From the NCBI GenBank assembly GCA_020639075.1, contig JACKHI010000002.1, positions 744,001 through 808,000 of the forward strand: 64,000 bases of DNA, in the 5' to 3' direction. The notes beneath the pieces are model-generated. The model was given only the letters and a program-made list of their open reading frames with translations, did no database searches and was not told the origin of the DNA. Both the position numbers and the translations under genes were made by a program. Positions 17,616 through 25,752 of the stretch are shown one piece after another (positions within the stretch are counted from its first letter, which is position 1; each line of letters begins with the position of its first letter). Source of the stretch: Phycisphaerales bacterium (GTDB lineage: Bacteria; Planctomycetota; Phycisphaerae; UBA1845; UTPLA1).

Positions 17616-19649
17616 GTGGCGAACTCACGGGGAAACAAGGAACGCGTGCTGATCGTCGATCCGTCACGGACCATGCGTCGGTTGATTCGATCGGAATTCG
17701 ATCCGGCGGAGTTCGACATCTTTGAAGCGGCATCCGGCGCACTGGCGGTCAATTGCGCCGAGGAGAACAAACCGACGCTCGTCACGTTGAGTACGGTCCT
17801 GACGGACGGCGACGGCGTCGATACCTGTCGCCGGATCACCGAACTGCTGAAGGAACTCGAGTCTCCGATCATTGTCGTGACATCGAAGAATGCCGAACAG
17901 GAACGCGCCCTGGCGGCCCAATATGGCGTCGTTCATTTCATTCACAAAGGTTTCAAGCCCGGCGCTCTGGCCGAGTATGCCCGCGAAATCCTCAAGCCGA
18001 AGCGCTCGCTTGAAGGCAAGCGCCTTCTCGTCGTGGACGACAGCCCGGTTCCCCGCGCCTGCCTTCGTCGTTCGCTTGGAGCACAAGGTGCGACGATCGT
18101 CGAAGCCGAGGACGGTCGCTCCGCACTGGATCTTGTCACGACGCAACCATTCGATCTTGTGATAACGGATCAGTTCATGGCGAACATGAACGGTCTGGAT
18201 TTCATGCGGATCGTCCGCCACTCGCTGAATCAGGACGAGTTGCCGATCATCCTGATGTCGGCTGCGACCTGCCATTCCGTTCTGACGTCGGCGCTGGCGG
18301 GGGGGGCTAACGACTTCATCCGAAAGCCGTTTGAAGCGGTTGAATTACTTGCACGCGTCAACAACTGCCTGAGGGCGTCGGCGCTCTCGCGGAGATTGCA
18401 GGCCGCTGTCGGTGAAGCGGAGTATGCCAATCGCACGAAGTCCGCCTTCTTTGCGACGATGAGCCACGAGATTCGGACCCCGCTGACAGCCGTCATAGGA
18501 TATGCCGAACAGTTGAAGGATGTGTCGCTTACGCCTGAAGAGCGCGAAGCGGCGATCTTTGCCATCGGCCGAAGCGGCGAACAACTGGTCGAATTGATCG
18601 ACGAAGTCAATGACTATGCAAAAATCGAATCCGGAAACATGTCAGTGGCGCTTGACGATGTCAGCCCGCTCAATCTCTTGCTGGACCTTCAGAAATCCAT
18701 GCAGGTCTTCGCCGATGAAAAGGGGCTGAAACTGATCGTGGAATCCGTCGGTCCCATACCGGATCGGATTCGCTCCGACCCCGTCCGGCTTCAACAGATT
18801 CTCGAAAACCTCGTCGACAACGCCGTCAAGTACACGAGTGAAGGGGAGATCCGAGTTACGATGCGATTCGTCTCGGATGAACGACGCGAATTGAATCGGA
18901 CTGCGGCGCCGCTTATGGAGTTTGTTGTTGCAGACACCGGCATCGGCATCGATTCCGAAAAGCTGCAATACGTGTTCGAAGCGTTCGGTAATCCGGAGCA
19001 CTCGCCGATTCATGCAGGCGGCGGAATTGAGCTCGGTCTCGCGATCAGCCGCCACTGTGCACGGATGCTCGGTGGTAACATCGTCGTCAAAAGCGAGCCG
19101 GATGTGGGCAGCGTGTTCACGGCATTCGTCGCCACTGGAGATCTGACTTCCGCCAAGTGGTCGACGCCCGATGTGCCCGCTGAGATTCGTCGACGAATCG
19201 CAGAGGAGAACACGGGTAGCGGGAACAAAAAGCCACTGCGATTGCAGGGCCGGGTGCTCCTCGCGGACGACGCCGTGTTCAATCAAAAACTGCTCCAGCG
19301 AATCCTCGAGAAGGCGGGTCTGCATGTGACAATCGTCGAGAACGGCAGAGACGCGGCGGATCGGGCGATGGACGCCGACCGGCACGGCACGTCGTTTCAC
19401 CTCATTCTCATGGATATGCAGATGCCGGTCCTCAACGGCGTCGATGCAACGCGCGAACTTCGCGACCGCGGCTTTGATGGCCCCATTATCGCGTTGACGG
19501 CGAGCACTTCCGACGAGGATCGAGAGGCTTGCATGCTCGCCGGCTGCAACGACTTTCTGACCAAACCCATCGACAAGAATCGACTGCTCGATGTCGTCGG
19601 CCGCTTCTGTCCACGCGGCGAATGGGCCTCCCTCGCCGGGACGATCTGA
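17616..19649 (+). CDS. Hybrid sensor histidine kinase with three receiver domains (REC-REC-HisKA-HATPase-REC)
   Basis: This cytoplasmic signalling protein is 677 aa from the GTG at 17616, which is preceded by AAGGGG. The frame is open to a TTG at 17574, so the start is uncertain. Domains, numbered from 17616: receiver 1 (~10-125), receiver 2 (~135-255), HisKA with phospho-His H284 in ATMSHEIRTPL, and the HATPase (N box ENLVDNAVKYT, G1 DTGIGI, G2 GLAIS). Receiver 3 (~545-665) has D600 in LILMDMQMP. Receiver 2 keeps its acceptor (D185 in LVITDQFM). Receiver 1 has Ser59 in its place (VTLSTVLTDGDG), so it is probably a pseudo-receiver. No membrane or PAS sensor domain is visible, so input probably comes through the N-terminal receivers. 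No cognate output regulator is adjacent. Confidence 0.88.
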   Translation: MANSRGNKERVLIVDPSRTMRRLIRSEFDPAEFDIFEAASGALAVNCAEENKPTLVTLSTVLTDGDGVDTCRRITELLKELESPIIVVTSKNAEQERALAAQYGVVHFIHKGFKPGALAEYAREILKPKRSLEGKRLLVVDDSPVPRACLRRSLGAQGATIVEAEDGRSALDLVTTQPFDLVITDQFMANMNGLDFMRIVRHSLNQDELPIILMSAATCHSVLTSALAGGANDFIRKPFEAVELLARVNNCLRASALSRRLQAAVGEAEYANRTKSAFFATMSHEIRTPLTAVIGYAEQLKDVSLTPEEREAAIFAIGRSGEQLVELIDEVNDYAKIESGNMSVALDDVSPLNLLLDLQKSMQVFADEKGLKLIVESVGPIPDRIRSDPVRLQQILENLVDNAVKYTSEGEIRVTMRFVSDERRELNRTAAPLMEFVVADTGIGIDSEKLQYVFEAFGNPEHSPIHAGGGIELGLAISRHCARMLGGNIVVKSEPDVGSVFTAFVATGDLTSAKWSTPDVPAEIRRRIAEENTGSGNKKPLRLQGRVLLADDAVFNQKLLQRILEKAGLHVTIVENGRDAADRAMDADRHGTSFHLILMDMQMPVLNGVDATRELRDRGFDGPIIALTASTSDEDREACMLAGCNDFLTKPIDKNRLLDVVGRFCPRGEWASLAGTI

Positions 19650-19908
19650 TCCCGAGTCAGTCCGTACGTCGTGCATTCCCAGGCGGCCGGTCGGTGTGTT
19701 CCTGTGGATGAAACTTCCCGCGACTCGCGCGTGCAGCGAGCCTGCGTCTGACGGCCACAGTTGCATCCGTCCCGCTTGGCGCGGAAGATGTCGCCGTCGA
19801 TGCCGCGGAACACAGTTTCCGTTGATTCGGCCATGTGGCAGCCTGCATTGGGGATCGTCTATCCGTTCGATGCGCTGCAAATCGCGACCCGCAGAGGATC
19901 AACCGTCA

Positions 19909-22098
19909 ATGCAGTCTTTGATATCCCAGGTACGCAACGAAATCGCACGGGCGCTCGTCATCGCAATCGGGGAGGACGCTCGCGGCGTCGATCCGCTCGT
20001 TAAGCCGGCGACCGACGCGAAATTCGGCGACTATCAATGCAACGTCGCCATGAGTCTCGGAAAGACGCTCGGCAGAAAACCCCGCGACGTCGCTCAGGCC
20101 GTTGTCGATGGGCTTGGGGATTCGACGCTTTTCGAAGCGCCCGAGATCGCCGGCCCGGGTTTCATCAACCTTCGGCTGAGAACAGAGCGGCTATCCACAT
20201 CGCTCGAGGAAGTGCCCTCCATCGCGGACGTCGAGTCCGATCGACTTGGCATCTCACTCGTGACAGGCGAGGAACGCCGTCGGGTCATTGTCGATTATTC
20301 GTCGCCGAATGTGGCCAAGGAAATGCACGTCGGCCACCTTCGCAGCACCGTCATCGGCGACGTCATCGCCCGCGTCATCGCTTTTCAGGGGCATGAGGTC
20401 ATCCGCCAGAACCACCTCGGCGACTGGGGCACCCAGTTCGGCATGGTCATTCTCGCCCTCTGGCACCTTTGCATGCGCAAGCATCAGGGCGAATCCGTCG
20501 AGGATTTTCAAGGCGTCACGGCGAAGCTCACCGACCCGACGCTCGATGCCGAGGCCAGACTGAGCCTGCTCAAGCAGCGGGCACGAATACACCAGGACAA
20601 TCTCAACCGCGACCCGACGGGCGACGTCGAGTTTCATCCCTATCTCACGGCGCTGGAGCCAAGTTTCGAGACGCTGTTGCCGCTCTACAGGTATGTGTCG
20701 GCAATCGAAAAGGCCGCCAAGGGCCTCTCGGATGAAGCGCTGTTGATCCACAATTCCGAGACCGGTCAATCGCAGCACCTGTCCGAGCTGTCTCGATACG
20801 TCGCCGCCATGCTGCAGGGCAAGACGGATCGCTCCAATGAACAGGAACGCGCCGCATGGTTCAAGGCGAAAGAAGCGACGCTGGTCGTCTGCTCCGGCAT
20901 CTACCGTCAGCTCGGCGTATTGCTGGAGGACGGGGACATCTGCGGCGAGAGTTTCTATCAGCCGCTCTTGCATGAAATCGAAGTAAACGGCGAACGGCTG
21001 CCGGGCGTCGTAGACGAAGTGAAGTTGATACTCGCGCCCCCGGGCAAGGAAGCCGACGGCATGCGCGCCGTCTGTCGAGAAGACCAGGGCGCGATCTGCG
21101 TCTTTCTGGAAAAGCCGGACGGTACGCCGTGCTTCAAGGGACCCGAAGGTGACGCGCTGCCTATGCTGATTGAGAAGTCCGACGGCGCCTCGCTCTACGC
21201 AACGACGGATATCGCGGGGATTCTCTATCGTGTCGCCCACGCGACGGAAAATCCGGTTCAATTGCACATACCGCGCCTGCGCGAACAGCTCGCGACGCTC
21301 GGCGGGGGCCTCGGCGCCGATCGCGTTATTTACGTCGTCGGCGCACCGCAGAAACTCCACTTTCAGATGCTCTTCCCGACGGCCCACGCCACCGGCTGGA
21401 CGCGAAAGGGCGATCGCAGCGTGCAACTCGAACACGTGGCCTTCGGCTCCGTTCTCGGCGAAGACCGAAAGATGCTCAAGACGCGATCCGGCGACTCCAT
21501 CAAGCTCAAGAGCCTGCTCGATGAAGCTGTCGATCGCGCCCGAAATCTCGTCGGCGACATGCAGAAGGACCCGAATCGAACCACCGATCTGTCGCCGGAG
21601 GAAGTGGAGAACGTCGCAAACATCGTGGGCATCGGCGCCGTCAAATATGCCGACCTTTGTCAGAATCGCAACACCGACTACGTGTTCAGCTGGGACAAGA
21701 TGCTCGCGATGCAGGGCAACACGGCGCCGTACATGCTCTACGCGTACGCGCGCATCCGATCCATTTATCGCCGCGGCGCCGAGTCGGCTCCGTTCGACGC
21801 CGACGTGCGGAATGCGTCCCTGCAACTCAACGAACCGGCGGAACGCGATCTTGCACTCGCTGTCCTACGGCTTCCGGATACCATCGACGCCGTCGGCGAG
21901 CAGCTCATGCCGAACTATCTTTGCGACTACCTATACGGCCTCGCAGGCAAGTTCATGGTGTTCTACGAAAACTGCTCGGTGCTAAAAGCCCCGGACGCCG
22001 CGACGTACGCATCTCGAATGCGGCTCTGCGATCTGACGGCACGTGCGCTGCGCATCGGCCTCAGTCTCCTCGGCATTCGCACGCTCGAAAAAATGTGA
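19909..22098 (+). CDS. argS: Arginine--tRNA ligase
   Basis: This class I aminoacyl-tRNA synthetase charges tRNA-Arg in the cytoplasm. It is 729 aa from the ATG at 19909, which follows AGAGGA with good spacing. The frame is open further upstream to 19591, but that extension overlaps the kinase gene and is not conserved in character. An N-terminal tRNA-recognition domain (~1-100) comes first. The HIGH-type signature follows as SSPNVAKEMHVGHLRST, and the KMSK-type loop as EDRKMLKTRSGD. The C-terminal helical anticodon-binding domain contains NTDYVFSWDKML and the usual YAYARI. It is longer than the roughly 580 aa of the E. coli enzyme because of extra sequence in the catalytic domain. A 260-base gap separates it from the kinase gene, and no operon partner is evident. 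Confidence 0.95.
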   Translation: MQSLISQVRNEIARALVIAIGEDARGVDPLVKPATDAKFGDYQCNVAMSLGKTLGRKPRDVAQAVVDGLGDSTLFEAPEIAGPGFINLRLRTERLSTSLEEVPSIADVESDRLGISLVTGEERRRVIVDYSSPNVAKEMHVGHLRSTVIGDVIARVIAFQGHEVIRQNHLGDWGTQFGMVILALWHLCMRKHQGESVEDFQGVTAKLTDPTLDAEARLSLLKQRARIHQDNLNRDPTGDVEFHPYLTALEPSFETLLPLYRYVSAIEKAAKGLSDEALLIHNSETGQSQHLSELSRYVAAMLQGKTDRSNEQERAAWFKAKEATLVVCSGIYRQLGVLLEDGDICGESFYQPLLHEIEVNGERLPGVVDEVKLILAPPGKEADGMRAVCREDQGAICVFLEKPDGTPCFKGPEGDALPMLIEKSDGASLYATTDIAGILYRVAHATENPVQLHIPRLREQLATLGGGLGADRVIYVVGAPQKLHFQMLFPTAHATGWTRKGDRSVQLEHVAFGSVLGEDRKMLKTRSGDSIKLKSLLDEAVDRARNLVGDMQKDPNRTTDLSPEEVENVANIVGIGAVKYADLCQNRNTDYVFSWDKMLAMQGNTAPYMLYAYARIRSIYRRGAESAPFDADVRNASLQLNEPAERDLALAVLRLPDTIDAVGEQLMPNYLCDYLYGLAGKFMVFYENCSVLKAPDAATYASRMRLCDLTARALRIGLSLLGIRTLEKM

Positions 22099-22429
22099 TT
22101 GATTGCGGCGATCGCGTGGAACCTGACCGAATTCATCTCGCCGGGAGTCCGCACGATGCGAGAGGATGAGCAGGAAACGCCGTCCAGTTCATAGCCGCGA
22201 CCGAAAGGGAGTCCGGTCGCGCGATGCAGAGGTTGCCCGATGACCATCTGCAGCGCGTGATCGTGCGATGGGGAATGAAGCACTACCCGCTGCACATGCG
22301 ATTCGTGGTTGGCGTCGGCGACGTCAGCCCACTCTCTGACGGTCGTGGTTCGGAACGGGGCGCCATCTGCTCGGGATCGCCGCTTGTTTGGGTTAGCAAA
22401 TCGCGCGCCGATCCGTAGTCGATTTTTTG
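22099..22429. other. Intergenic region after argS
   Basis: About 330 bases with no credible gene. Short frames such as 22224-22418 (plus) lack domains and a ribosome binding site. I found no clear terminator behind argS. Confidence 0.5.
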
Positions 22430-22459
22430 TTGCATGCCACTCGCACACGCGCGTAGAAT
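22430..22459 (+). promoter_or_regulatory. Candidate sigma70-type promoter for the small lipoprotein gene
   Basis: TTGCAT (22430-22435), an 18-base spacer and TAGAAT (22454-22459) lie about 32 bases upstream of the ATG at 22491. The match is four of six and five of six to the consensus, so this is a moderate prediction only. Confidence 0.4.
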
Positions 22460-22490
22460 TGAGGAACGAGCCGGAACACTGGAGGTCAAG

Positions 22491-22856
22491 ATGACGATCA
22501 GATCCCGTCACATCGCCATGCTGCTGTTAACCGTCGTCGTTGTTCACGCATGTGGAGACGCACAGGTCCAATCAATCGGCAACGCCGTCTTGCCCGATTC
22601 GCGAGTCCCTCCACCGGAAGAAATCGCCCTGGTCGAACATCGCGGGAAGTTCTATTCCGTGAAAGATTTGACCGACCCGACCTATGTCGCGCAGAGCGAT
22701 GACCCGTTCGTGAAGAACTTCGCCGAGAATCAGAATGTCGCTGTTGAATGGGCGGGAATGCTGCCGCAGCCATCAGTTGGGTGCGATTATTCGTTTATGT
22801 ACCCGCCGCCGAGTGCGGAATACTCACAGAGTTCGGATACGTTCTCACGTCGATGA
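22491..22856 (+). CDS. Small putative lipoprotein
   Basis: This 121-aa protein starts at the ATG at 22491, preceded by GGAGG at ideal spacing. The N-terminus (MTIRSRH, then about 13 hydrophobic residues ending VVHAC) is a signal peptide with Cys21 as a possible lipidation site, though VHAC is a weak lipobox. The mature part is Pro/Glu-rich with two further regions of unknown fold (RGKFYSVKDLTDPTYVA and DYSFMYPPPSAEYS). The 3' end overlaps the convergent ftsQ gene by 62 bases. I recognise no family. The signal sequence, ribosome binding site and candidate promoter support a real gene. The C-terminal tail over ftsQ is less certain. Confidence 0.6.
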   Translation: MTIRSRHIAMLLLTVVVVHACGDAQVQSIGNAVLPDSRVPPPEEIALVEHRGKFYSVKDLTDPTYVAQSDDPFVKNFAENQNVAVEWAGMLPQPSVGCDYSFMYPPPSAEYSQSSDTFSRR

Positions 22857-23754
22857 ACGGCTGATTGATATCGATCCGACCATATTCGGAATAGAGCTGC
22901 TGCAATAGGGCCAGCTTCTGCCGCGCCGTATTCTCGATGCCGCTTTCGTCGTTTGGCGGTCGTCCCCACCAGATCCGTGATCCGGGACGATTCGTCGCCA
23001 TGACGAGATGCGGCTGACGTGGGCTGATCCGCCCGCCGAAGTTCTCCACGTTGATGCTTGTGACCTGGTCGCGAAAGGGCTGCTGATAGAGCATCGACAC
23101 GAGCCGAAGTCCTGATGACAGGTCTTCCCCGCTCCATTGTTCTCCGACGTCAGGCTCTTTTTCCTGGACGCCGCGAATCATCAGAAGGCTGCTCGTTTCG
23201 CAATCCTCGACCGCATACTTTCCCGGCAACCGGACGCCTTCGCTGTCCACGAGATAGCACAGCGAACGCTCTGTTTCGACATAGGCCGCGGGCTCTCGAA
23301 AGTCGCAGAGAATCGACACTCGCCCGTCGGGGCGAACGATCACACGATTCACGCGCTTGACCCATCCGATACCGGGGCGCGACAACGCCGAGGCCACGCG
23401 TTGCGCAAGACCCTCGTCGAGCACCGTATCGCTCGCAGTCAGCGCGATCTCATGTTCGAGCCCGCGCAGAATGTGCGCGTTCTGATTGTCCTGGAGAAAG
23501 TATGGGCAGTCTTCCCAGTAGATCCAAAGCTGGACGCGCTCGAACTTGTTCAGCGCGTGGACATGACCTTCAAGTCGTCGAAGCCCCAGAACGCCGGCTG
23601 CGCCGACGACGGCGACGATGACCGCGACCAGTGCGCCGCGTCGCAGCGCCGCCGAGTCCTCCGACAACATATATGTGATCACGCGCGAAACTGCCGTTTC
23701 GTCCGTTGCCTTCTTCTTGTTTTTCCGACCATTCGTGGGTTTACCGCGCGGCAA
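22795..23754 (-). CDS. ftsQ: Cell division protein FtsQ-like (POTRA-type)
   Basis: This 319-aa bitopic membrane protein has a basic, Lys-rich cytosolic N-terminus, one transmembrane helix (about residues 38-58) and a periplasmic part. The latter fits an FtsQ/DivIB POTRA plus beta domain, for example RPGIGWVKRVNRVIVRPDGRVSILCDFREPAAY split across the two. The TTG start at 23754 is preceded by GAGGT at good spacing. It lies 29 bases downstream of ddl and is the last gene of the murC-murB-ddl-ftsQ series, the classical order of the division and cell-wall cluster. That context carries much of the assignment because FtsQ sequences are poorly conserved. FtsQ links early and late divisome proteins. 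ftsA and ftsZ do not follow; a convergent lipoprotein gene does. Confidence 0.78.
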   Translation of the reverse strand: MPRGKPTNGRKNKKKATDETAVSRVITYMLSEDSAALRRGALVAVIVAVVGAAGVLGLRRLEGHVHALNKFERVQLWIYWEDCPYFLQDNQNAHILRGLEHEIALTASDTVLDEGLAQRVASALSRPGIGWVKRVNRVIVRPDGRVSILCDFREPAAYVETERSLCYLVDSEGVRLPGKYAVEDCETSSLLMIRGVQEKEPDVGEQWSGEDLSSGLRLVSMLYQQPFRDQVTSINVENFGGRISPRQPHLVMATNRPGSRIWWGRPPNDESGIENTARQKLALLQQLYSEYGRIDINQPFIDVRTYPNSVSIPHSAAGT

Positions 23755-23783
23755 CGTCTGACCTCAGCCTGATACAGGGCGAG

Positions 23784-24758
23784 CTATGTCGTGAACTTCC
23801 GTCGAATCGCCATCTCCACCAGCATCTGGCACAGCTCCGGCATGTCAATGCCGACGCGGGCCGCCGCCTTCGGGAGCAGCGAGTGAGACGTCATTCCGGG
23901 AATGACGTTCACTTCGAGTGCAAACGGTCGCATCGTATTGTTATCGACTCGCCAGTCTACACGCGAAAAGTCGCGGCAGCCAAGCAAATTATGCGCCTGC
24001 ACGCTCAGCTCGCCAAGCGATTGCAGGAGCGATTCCGGCAGGTCGACATCGAACCGATACTCCGTAGTATCATCGACATACTTGGCCTCGTAATCGTAGA
24101 AAGGTCGCGATGTGCGGATCTCAATCGGCGGCAGCGCCTGATCGCCCAGAACGCCGATCGCGATCTCCAATCCGGGAACGTATCGTTCGACAATGCACGC
24201 GCCGTGAGTTTCGATCACCATTTCAATCGCCGGGCGAAACTGCGTGACGTCTCGGATGATGTAGCACGATAAGCTGCTGCCGCCGGAGACCGGTTTGACA
24301 ACGACCGGTAGATTCCATGCCGCCATGGCCTGCCGAATGTTGTCACGCGTCGCCACTGTGAAACGCGCCGTCGGCACATCGCCGGCGATGAACCGCTCCT
24401 TTGCCGTTGCCTTGTTCATCGCAGCCGCGCACGCCTCCGGTCCGCTGCCGCAATACGCCAGCCGCCGACGTTCCAGGATCTGCTGCACGTCGCCATCTTC
24501 GCCGAACTGCCCGTGCAGCGCGACAAAAACGCAGTCGACTTCCCGTGCGAGGCCGCTGAGCTGATCGGGTGCGATGTCCTCGACCTGTACGTCATGGCCG
24601 CGGGAACGCAGCGCCGCGGCGACGCACTGCCCCGATTGGAGACTGACTTCGCGCTCGCCGCCTGGGCCGCCCGAAAGCACTGTAATTGCCAGTTTCTCTT
24701 CGCTTCGCTTGAGATTCAGCCGCTCGCGAATCCCTGCTGCATCGGTCGCCACCGCCAT
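23784..24758 (-). CDS. ddl: D-alanine--D-alanine ligase
   Basis: This ATP-grasp enzyme joins two D-Ala residues to make the dipeptide added to peptidoglycan precursors. It is 324 aa from the ATG at 24758, which has GGAGG seven bases upstream; an in-frame GTG at 24779 is less well supported. Visible family features are the N-terminal LSGGPGGEREVSLQSG, the ATP-grasp lid lysine region VVKPVSGGSS and the active-site loop region with YVDDTTEY. The metal- and substrate-binding C-terminus EVNVIPGMTSHSLLPKAA matches the usual NTxPGMT with V in place of T. It sits between murB and ftsQ on the same strand. This indicates a conventional peptidoglycan pathway in this organism. Confidence 0.93.
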   Translation of the reverse strand: MAVATDAAGIRERLNLKRSEEKLAITVLSGGPGGEREVSLQSGQCVAAALRSRGHDVQVEDIAPDQLSGLAREVDCVFVALHGQFGEDGDVQQILERRRLAYCGSGPEACAAAMNKATAKERFIAGDVPTARFTVATRDNIRQAMAAWNLPVVVKPVSGGSSLSCYIIRDVTQFRPAIEMVIETHGACIVERYVPGLEIAIGVLGDQALPPIEIRTSRPFYDYEAKYVDDTTEYRFDVDLPESLLQSLGELSVQAHNLLGCRDFSRVDWRVDNNTMRPFALEVNVIPGMTSHSLLPKAAARVGIDMPELCQMLVEMAIRRKFTT

Positions 24759-24867
24759 ATCAGCCTCCATACCGCCCACTCGTTTGTCGGATCTCGCGTA
24801 CCTTATTTGCGTGTGGAGAAGATGGTGCCGATTCGTTCGCCCGGAAACGGACGATTTCGGGCTGTCT

Positions 24868-25752
24868 TCACCACAACTTCACTTCGGGAACCAATCGAAT
24901 CCCGCAAAAATCCTCGACGCGATTCTGCACCGAATCGATCAGCTTCCGTACATCTGTTGCGTTTCCGCCCCGATCCGCCATCGCGAAGTTGGCGTGCTGC
25001 TCGGAGACGAACGCACTGCCGATCCGATAGCCCTTCAGGCCGGCCGAGTCAATTAACCGGCCCGCCGAATCTCCGTTCGGATTGCGAAAAATACAACCCA
25101 CGCTTAGTGCACCGAACGACGGTTGCGTGCTGTGCTTGTAGTCCCAGGTTTCCCGGAATCGCGATCGCAATTCGGCGGCATCCGTTGTGTGTAGCGCGAA
25201 TTGGACGCGCGTCACGACGCGGTCACCGATTTTCGACTCGCGATAAGAAAAACCGAGATCGCTGCGTGTCAGCGACTCCCGTTCGCCATTCTGACGGACG
25301 GCATCCACCTGACTGACGGCAGTTGAGATGTCGCCGTATTTACCGCCGCAGTTCATCGCGATCCCGCCGCCGACAGTTCCCGGGATGCCGGCGAGTTGTT
25401 CGAGACCGGCCAGCCCTTCGCGGACGCAGCGCTTGACGATCGTCGTCATGTCTGCGCCGCCGCCGGCGATCAGCGTCTCGCGATCAATGGTAATGCTCGA
25501 GAAGCAGGGGGCGTCAAGCCGCAGGACCACGCCGCGAACGCCGTCATCCGGGACGAGGATATTCGCCCCGAGTCCGAGGACGCGCACCGGCACATCCGAT
25601 TCCCGGCAGCGATGCAGGACCGTCGAGAGTTGCTCGTCATTTTGTGGCCGGACAAGAAAGTCCGCGCGGCCGCCGAGTTGAAACCACGTCAGCGGCGCAA
25701 GCATCGCGTCTGTTTCAACGACTCCCTCAGGAAAGTCGGCGAACAAGCTCAT
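24868..25752 (-). CDS. murB: UDP-N-acetylenolpyruvoylglucosamine reductase
   Basis: This FAD/NADPH enzyme reduces enolpyruvyl-UDP-GlcNAc to UDP-MurNAc. The 294-aa length fits the shorter type II MurB class. The FAD-binding part contains TWFQLGGRADFLV, VLGLGANILVPDDG and the glycine-rich GIPGTVGGGIAMNCGG. The substrate domain contains FSYRESKIGDR and LKGYRIGSAFVSEQHANF. In the catalytic motif the expected Ser of GSxFxNP is Cys (VGCIFRNP), a variant that could still act as a proton donor. The start lies inside the 3' end of murC (26-base overlap) and has GGAAG upstream, indicating translational coupling. It is separated from ddl by about 110 bases. Confidence 0.94.
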   Translation of the reverse strand: MSLFADFPEGVVETDAMLAPLTWFQLGGRADFLVRPQNDEQLSTVLHRCRESDVPVRVLGLGANILVPDDGVRGVVLRLDAPCFSSITIDRETLIAGGGADMTTIVKRCVREGLAGLEQLAGIPGTVGGGIAMNCGGKYGDISTAVSQVDAVRQNGERESLTRSDLGFSYRESKIGDRVVTRVQFALHTTDAAELRSRFRETWDYKHSTQPSFGALSVGCIFRNPNGDSAGRLIDSAGLKGYRIGSAFVSEQHANFAMADRGGNATDVRKLIDSVQNRVEDFCGIRLVPEVKLW

